A DNA stretch of 64,000 nt from Rhizobium favelukesii (GTDB lineage: Bacteria > Pseudomonadota > Alphaproteobacteria > Rhizobiales > Rhizobiaceae): positions 434,001 through 498,000 of the forward strand of contig NZ_HG916855.1 in NCBI RefSeq assembly GCF_000577275.2, read 5' to 3'. Under the pieces are notes generated by a model. That model had not been told where the DNA came from. It saw nothing but the letters and a program-made list of their open reading frames with translations, and did not search any database. Made by a program: the position numbers and the translations under genes. Below, piece by piece: positions 59,781 through 64,000 of the stretch (position 1 is the first letter of the stretch; the number at the start of each line of letters is the position of its first letter).

Positions 59781-60872
59781 TTACCAGTCCGGTGACCAGC
59801 CGAGGCTCGGGGCGATGGTCCCGGCAAGGTCGGTCAGCAGCTGGATATTCTCGGCGAGGCCGAAGGCCGGCGGCAGGAAGAAAACGATCTCGTCGGCCGC
59901 AGCGAGCCCAGGATCACTCAGCACCGCTTCGATTACCTGATCCGCTGTCCCGTGGAAGACGGGCGAGATCTGGCTTCCAGGCGGTTGGTTGGTTCGCGAG
60001 CTCGGTTCGAGAGCGCCCTTCGGCCGCGATGCGGCGATGCCTTGGGTACGGCGCTCGAGATCATAGGCTGCGTATTTCTCGCGAAGCTCCGGCGTCGTGC
60101 CGACCAGGACCGAAGCCGCCACGGCGACAGGCGGCGGCTCGCTCGTCCGCTGCTTTCGCCAGTTGGCCCTAAAGGCCTCGATGCAACGGGCCTGATAGCT
60201 TCCGAAACTCTCACCCTCGGCGTGGTCGTGCTGTACGGTTCCGGCGATCAGGCCGATGCCGAGTTCGGCGGCCTGGATCGCTGACCCGAGGCTGGCGGAA
60301 CCTTGACGGATGCGCGAGCGAAGGGTCGGACTGTGCGGTGTCACCCTCAGTTGGCTGCCTTCCGCGACACCCTGGCCTGGTTCTGCGACGGTGTGCAGAA
60401 CCTCGCCGGAGATCGCGGACAGGAAGCGCGCCTGACGGCGCTTGGCTTCCGTCCTGGCGTCGGTGTCGACCGTGCCGAAGACGGCATCGAAGGCTGCGTT
60501 GGCGCCGGTCGAGATCGCCAGTTCCAATCGGCCCCCAATCAGGAGGTCGGTAGTGCTTGCGGCTTCCGCCAGCAGGATAGGGTCCTGATAACGCATCGGA
60601 ATGACGGCAGAACCCAGCACGATATGGCTGGTATGCTGACCTGCCGCGGCGAAGAAGGGCAGCGGCGAGGATAGATAGTGGTCGAAATGCCGCTGATAGG
60701 CCCAGCCTGACTGGTAGCCCAGACGTTCGGCCGCCTTGAAAAGCTCGATGCCTTCCCGCAAGCCGTGTGCGGGGCCGATTTCATCGGTGAACGAGACACG
60801 CGTGTTGAACCCGAGCCGCTTCTTCGGACGGAATGACGCCAACGGTGTCGGGGCGGGGGCGATGACGGTCAT
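59781..60872 (-). CDS. LLM flavin-dependent oxidoreductase
   Basis: A 363-residue luciferase-fold protein distinct from its neighbour: GIELFKAAERLGYQSGWAYQRHFD, HIVLGSAVIPMRYQDPILLAEAASTTDLLIGGRLELAIS (positions 87-125), and SQISPVFHGTADQVIEAVLSD near the C-terminus. It overlaps the ABC ATPase stop by 4 nt and is therefore co-translated. It probably oxidises the imported sulfur compound in series with the SsuD-like enzyme. Confidence 0.82.
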   Translation of the reverse strand: MTVIAPAPTPLASFRPKKRLGFNTRVSFTDEIGPAHGLREGIELFKAAERLGYQSGWAYQRHFDHYLSSPLPFFAAAGQHTSHIVLGSAVIPMRYQDPILLAEAASTTDLLIGGRLELAISTGANAAFDAVFGTVDTDARTEAKRRQARFLSAISGEVLHTVAEPGQGVAEGSQLRVTPHSPTLRSRIRQGSASLGSAIQAAELGIGLIAGTVQHDHAEGESFGSYQARCIEAFRANWRKQRTSEPPPVAVAASVLVGTTPELREKYAAYDLERRTQGIAASRPKGALEPSSRTNQPPGSQISPVFHGTADQVIEAVLSDPGLAAADEIVFFLPPAFGLAENIQLLTDLAGTIAPSLGWSPDW

Positions 60873-62572
60873 GCGATCTTTTCCCCATTGAAGATCTGCC
60901 GCTGCTGCAGGGGCTGGGTTCGCGCAAAGCGCGCGGTCCCTGACGGGATCGATTCCAGCAGCGAGCGGGTGTAGGGCTGGCGGGGCGTGTCGAAGATCTC
61001 TCCGACAGTACCGTGCTCGACGATGCGACCGCGCTGCATGACAGAGACCGTGTGGGCAAGCTGGCGCACCAGCGCCAGATCATGCGACACGAAAACATAG
61101 GTGAGGCCGAGCTTGACCTGCAGCGACAGCAGCACTTCGACGATGTCGGCCTGAACGCTGACGTCGAGCGCCGAGGTAGGCTCGTCAAGCACGATCACAT
61201 CGGGTTTCAGGACAAGCGACCGGGCGATGGCAACGCGTTGGCGCTGGCCGCCCGACAAGGCGGCCGGCTTGCTGGACAAGAGATGCCCGCCCAGCCCGAC
61301 ATCTGCGAACGCCTTGTGCACCGCGAGTGCCCGCTCCTGATGTGTTCCGATCCTGAAGCGGTCCAGCGGCTCGCGCACGATTTTCTCGACGGTCCAGGTC
61401 GGATCGAGGGATGTGAACGGGTTCTGATAGACAAGCTGCAGGTGCCGCCAGACAGAGCGAAGCTGCTCGGGGGACCGACCGTTCACCTGTTCGCCGCCAA
61501 CGGCGATCTTTCCGGTATCGGGTTGCTCCAGCCCGAGCAGAAGGCGGATGGCCGTCGTCTTCCCGGATCCGGATTCCCCGACCAGCGCATGCGTCGTGCC
61601 CGCCTGAACCTCGAACGAGACGTCGTTGACGGCGGTCAGAACCTTGCCGTCGACGGTGAAATTCTTTGTTACGCCGCTGACCTCGATCTTCGGTGCCTTT
61701 TCGCGCCTCGCGACAAGGTGCCGGAAACCGGGCTCTCGCAATGGCCTGTAACGGTCAGGATTGAGCGCCGGCACGTCGCCATGGAGTTTTCTGGCGTAGG
61801 ACGAGGAAGGGGCGGAGAATACTGTAGCGGTGTTTCCGGCTTCCTGGATCGCGCCGTCCTTGAGGACGACAATAGAATCCGCGCGCTCGGCTGCGATCGC
61901 CAGGTCATGGGTGATCAGTAGAAGGCTGATCTGCAGCTCCTCCTGCAGCTTCGACAGCAGGTCGAGAATGCGCTTTTGGATCGTCACATCGAGTGCGGAG
62001 GTCGGCTCGTCTGCGACCAGCAGCGACGGCCGCGGCAGAACGGCGAGACCGATCAGAACGCGCTGTAGCATGCCGCCGGAAAGCTGGTGGGGGTAGGAGT
62101 CATAGGCACGCTGCGGATTGTCGAGCCCGACCTGCGCGAATGTCTCCAGAATGAGCGCCTTGCGAAGCGCCTTGTCCGGTTCGTCCAGCAGTGCGGCGGC
62201 TTCCATTGCCTGCGCGCCGATGGTGCGAACCGGGTTCAGAGAATTGCCGGGGTCCTGCGGTACGAAGCCGATCCTGCGTCCCCTGAACGGGCGAAAGCGG
62301 CGCTCAGGAAGCCCCAGAAGCTCCTGGCCATCGAATTCGACGCGGCCGGTGGCGTGCCCCGTTGCGGGAAGCAGCCGCAGGACGGCGCGGGCGATCGTCG
62401 ATTTGCCCGATCCGGATTCGCCGATCAGCGCGAGACTTTTGCCGCGTCCAAGCTCGAAGCCGACACTGGTCACGACCTTGTGGGTACCGTAGGCCACCGA
62501 CAATCCTTCGGCCCGCAGCAATGGGGAAGATGGGCGATTCAAAAACGTGGTCAGTCTGTCTTGCGGAGCCAT
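60869..62572 (-). CDS. Dpp/Opp-type ABC transporter, fused double ATPase
   Basis: A 567-residue protein with two complete ABC domains, as in GsiA-like fusions. Domain 1 has IGESGSGKSTIARAVLRL, LSGGMLQRVLIGLA and LLVADEPTSALDVT; domain 2 has VGESGSGKTTAIRLLLGLE, LSGGQRQRVAIARSLVL and VIVLDEPTSALDVS. It starts at ATG 62572, overlapping the permease gene by 22 nt; a longer in-frame extension through that permease is discarded. It powers import of the sulfur compound or peptide-like ligand. Confidence 0.9.
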   Translation of the reverse strand: MAPQDRLTTFLNRPSSPLLRAEGLSVAYGTHKVVTSVGFELGRGKSLALIGESGSGKSTIARAVLRLLPATGHATGRVEFDGQELLGLPERRFRPFRGRRIGFVPQDPGNSLNPVRTIGAQAMEAAALLDEPDKALRKALILETFAQVGLDNPQRAYDSYPHQLSGGMLQRVLIGLAVLPRPSLLVADEPTSALDVTIQKRILDLLSKLQEELQISLLLITHDLAIAAERADSIVVLKDGAIQEAGNTATVFSAPSSSYARKLHGDVPALNPDRYRPLREPGFRHLVARREKAPKIEVSGVTKNFTVDGKVLTAVNDVSFEVQAGTTHALVGESGSGKTTAIRLLLGLEQPDTGKIAVGGEQVNGRSPEQLRSVWRHLQLVYQNPFTSLDPTWTVEKIVREPLDRFRIGTHQERALAVHKAFADVGLGGHLLSSKPAALSGGQRQRVAIARSLVLKPDVIVLDEPTSALDVSVQADIVEVLLSLQVKLGLTYVFVSHDLALVRQLAHTVSVMQRGRIVEHGTVGEIFDTPRQPYTRSLLESIPSGTARFARTQPLQQRQIFNGEKIA

Positions 62573-63399
62573 CGGCTGATCCTGTTTACAGAGAGAACGG
62601 TTGCGATCGTGACGAGGGCCGGGGCGTAAACCAGCCAGGGCCATTTGAGGTAATCCTTGCCGATCGAGATCAGCAGGCCCCAATCGGAAGCAGGCGGCGG
62701 GTCGCCGTAGCCAAGGAAGGCAAGGCTGGCGATCACCAGGATGGAATCGCCGAACTGCAGGACGGCAAGCGGCAGCACCGATCGCGATGCGTTCGGAAGC
62801 ACGTGGCGCCACAGAATGTGCCAGCGCGATCCGCCGAGCAGGAAGGACGATTCGACGAATGTCGCCTGCCTGGTCTTGATGACTTCGGAGCGCATCACCC
62901 GGGCAAAAAGGGCAACGGCGGAGACGCCCGTCGCGATTGCTGCATTGGTCGTGTCGAAACCAATTGCGGTGACGACGATGACGGCAAGCAGGAATTTGGG
63001 GATTGCCAGCAAGACATCGACGAGGCGGGCAAAGACAGTGTCCACCCAGCCGCCGAAGAAACCGGCCAGCAGCCCGATAATTCCGCCGGCGACAACGCCG
63101 ATCACGACCGCGATCAGAGCGCTCGCCACCGATGAGGCCGTGCCATAGACGACGCGTGCGTAGAGGTCGCGGCCGAGATGATCGGTGCCGAACCAGTGCG
63201 CTGCACTCGGGCCGAGCAATTTCTGGGCGGGGGTGCCGTTCACCGGATCGTAGCTCGTGAAGAGGCCAGGCGCCAAGGACCAGGCGATCGCCAGGGCGAC
63301 GACCAGGAACGACAGGATCACGACTGGCGGGACACGCAGGCCCGTTAGGCGGCCGATCAGCGGCACACGCGGAATGGAAGAAATCGAGGCGAGCGTCAT
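62551..63399 (-). CDS. Dpp/Opp-type ABC permease (DppC-like)
   Basis: A 282-residue permease: an N-terminal anchor (PPVVILSFLVVALAIAWSLA), the family segment AHWFGTDHLGRDLYARVVYG, and an EAA loop around SEVIKTRQATFVESSFLLGGSRW. Its start overlaps the stop of the DppB-like gene (ATGA). It forms the channel together with that protein. Confidence 0.88.
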   Translation of the reverse strand: MTLASISSIPRVPLIGRLTGLRVPPVVILSFLVVALAIAWSLAPGLFTSYDPVNGTPAQKLLGPSAAHWFGTDHLGRDLYARVVYGTASSVASALIAVVIGVVAGGIIGLLAGFFGGWVDTVFARLVDVLLAIPKFLLAVIVVTAIGFDTTNAAIATGVSAVALFARVMRSEVIKTRQATFVESSFLLGGSRWHILWRHVLPNASRSVLPLAVLQFGDSILVIASLAFLGYGDPPPASDWGLLISIGKDYLKWPWLVYAPALVTIATVLSVNRISRWLRKTD

Positions 63400-64000
63400 G
63401 GGGTCACCGCCTTCGATATGGGAAGAGAGCTGTCATCAGCGGTCGTCGGGCGACGCGGCTGCGTGCCGAGGAGTTTCACGCGAGGATCGAGCAGCGGGTA
63501 GGTCAGGTCGGCGATCAAGTTGACGACGACGAAGACCACCGCCGCGAGCGAAACGACGGCCTGTAGGACCGGCAGGTCCTGAGTGCTGACCGACCGCTGC
63601 ACCAGGCTGCCAAGCCCGTTGCGGCCAAACACCGTCTCGGTGATCAGCGAGCCCCCGAGCAACTCGCCGATCGTCAGAGCGACGACCGTGATGACGGGCA
63701 GCGATGACGGCTTCAGCAGGTGCATGACGAAGAGCCGCATCTGGCCAAGTCCCCGGCCGCGTGCGACTGCGGCGTAGTCCTGGCCGGACTCATGGTCGAG
63801 ATTGGCAATCAGGACTTCGGCAATCTGCGCCGAGATCGGAATGCCGAGGGCGATCGCTGCGAAAATCGTTGCCCAGAAGCTGTCGGGCTCGATGACGCGA
63901 AAGACGCCGAGCTGGAAACCGAAGAGGTGGATCAGCACCAGTCCGATCACGAAGTTCGGAACCGACAGGAACAGCGAGGGGAAGCCGCGCAGCAGACCCT
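63396..64000 (-). CDS. Dpp/Opp-type ABC permease (DppB-like), partial
   Basis: About 201 residues before the window edge: GFPSLFLSVPNFVIGLVLIH at the edge, IALGIPISAQIAEVLIANL, QDYAAVARGRGLGQMRLFVMH (EAA loop), and TETVFGRNGLGSLVQRSV, a DppB signature. The N-terminus, and presumably the binding-protein gene, lie outside the window. Confidence 0.85.
   Translation of the reverse strand, partial: GLLRGFPSLFLSVPNFVIGLVLIHLFGFQLGVFRVIEPDSFWATIFAAIALGIPISAQIAEVLIANLDHESGQDYAAVARGRGLGQMRLFVMHLLKPSSLPVITVVALTIGELLGGSLITETVFGRNGLGSLVQRSVSTQDLPVLQAVVSLAAVVFVVVNLIADLTYPLLDPRVKLLGTQPRRPTTADDSSLPISKAVTP

Overview
The window looks like an accessory replicon (plasmid or genomic island) of a Rhizobiales bacterium, most likely Rhizobium or a close relative. 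The grounds are: GC-rich coding sequence with alphaproteobacterial codon use; many IS66, IS5, IS701, IS91, IS6 and IS1595-type elements; a pRiA4b ORF-3 family relic; two DUF982 genes; ROSE-like leaders on small heat-shock genes; and large catabolic ABC-transporter operons. No rRNA, tRNA, replication origin or CRISPR array was seen. The species and replicon assignments are inferences.

1-2.3 kb: the end of an IS91-type element (integrase plus partial transposase) and a frameshifted P-loop kinase. 2.6-20.8 kb: an intact catabolic block. A DeoR regulator, a BtpA/SgcQ-family protein, an FGGY kinase and a gamma-glutamyltranspeptidase homologue read leftward. An SDR and an ABC ATPase read rightward, towards two permease genes and a binding-protein gene that read leftward; together the four transporter genes form a CUT1-type importer. 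Divergent from the binding protein is a second operon: a flavoprotein, a questin-oxidase-like protein, and three amidohydrolases including a probable 8-oxoguanine deaminase. An IS701-family element has landed exactly at the last codons of the third amidohydrolase.

20.8-45.5 kb: a mosaic of relics and nested transposons. It holds chimeric gene fragments, a Phd/VapC-type toxin-antitoxin pair, a TetR relic with an SDR, a candidate sRNA/terminator, IS1595 and IS6 relics, and an AI-2E family membrane protein. An IS66 element with perfect 8-bp target duplications is itself split by a serine-recombinase element, and an IS5 element is split by another IS with 8-bp duplications. Next comes a stress patch: three Hsp20 genes, two ROSE-like thermosensors, two DUF982 proteins, a katE relic, a glucosidase relic and a phage terminase relic. 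A second IS66 element with a damaged tnpB closes the region.

45.6-55.3 kb: an unusual set made of a patatin lipase, an MBL-fold hydrolase and a gluzincin-type metallopeptidase in one tight operon, a polytopic membrane protein of unknown family, and a divergent multidomain peptidoglycan-active protein. This is the best candidate for an undescribed conflict or defence system. 55.3-64 kb: after an RTX-protein relic comes a leftward sulfur-scavenging operon. It encodes a Dpp/Opp-type ABC importer, two LLM flavin monooxygenases, an SfnB-like acyl-CoA-dehydrogenase-fold enzyme, a ketopantoate-reductase-like protein and an FMN reductase whose start codon appears mutated to ACG. The importer continues past the right edge of the window.
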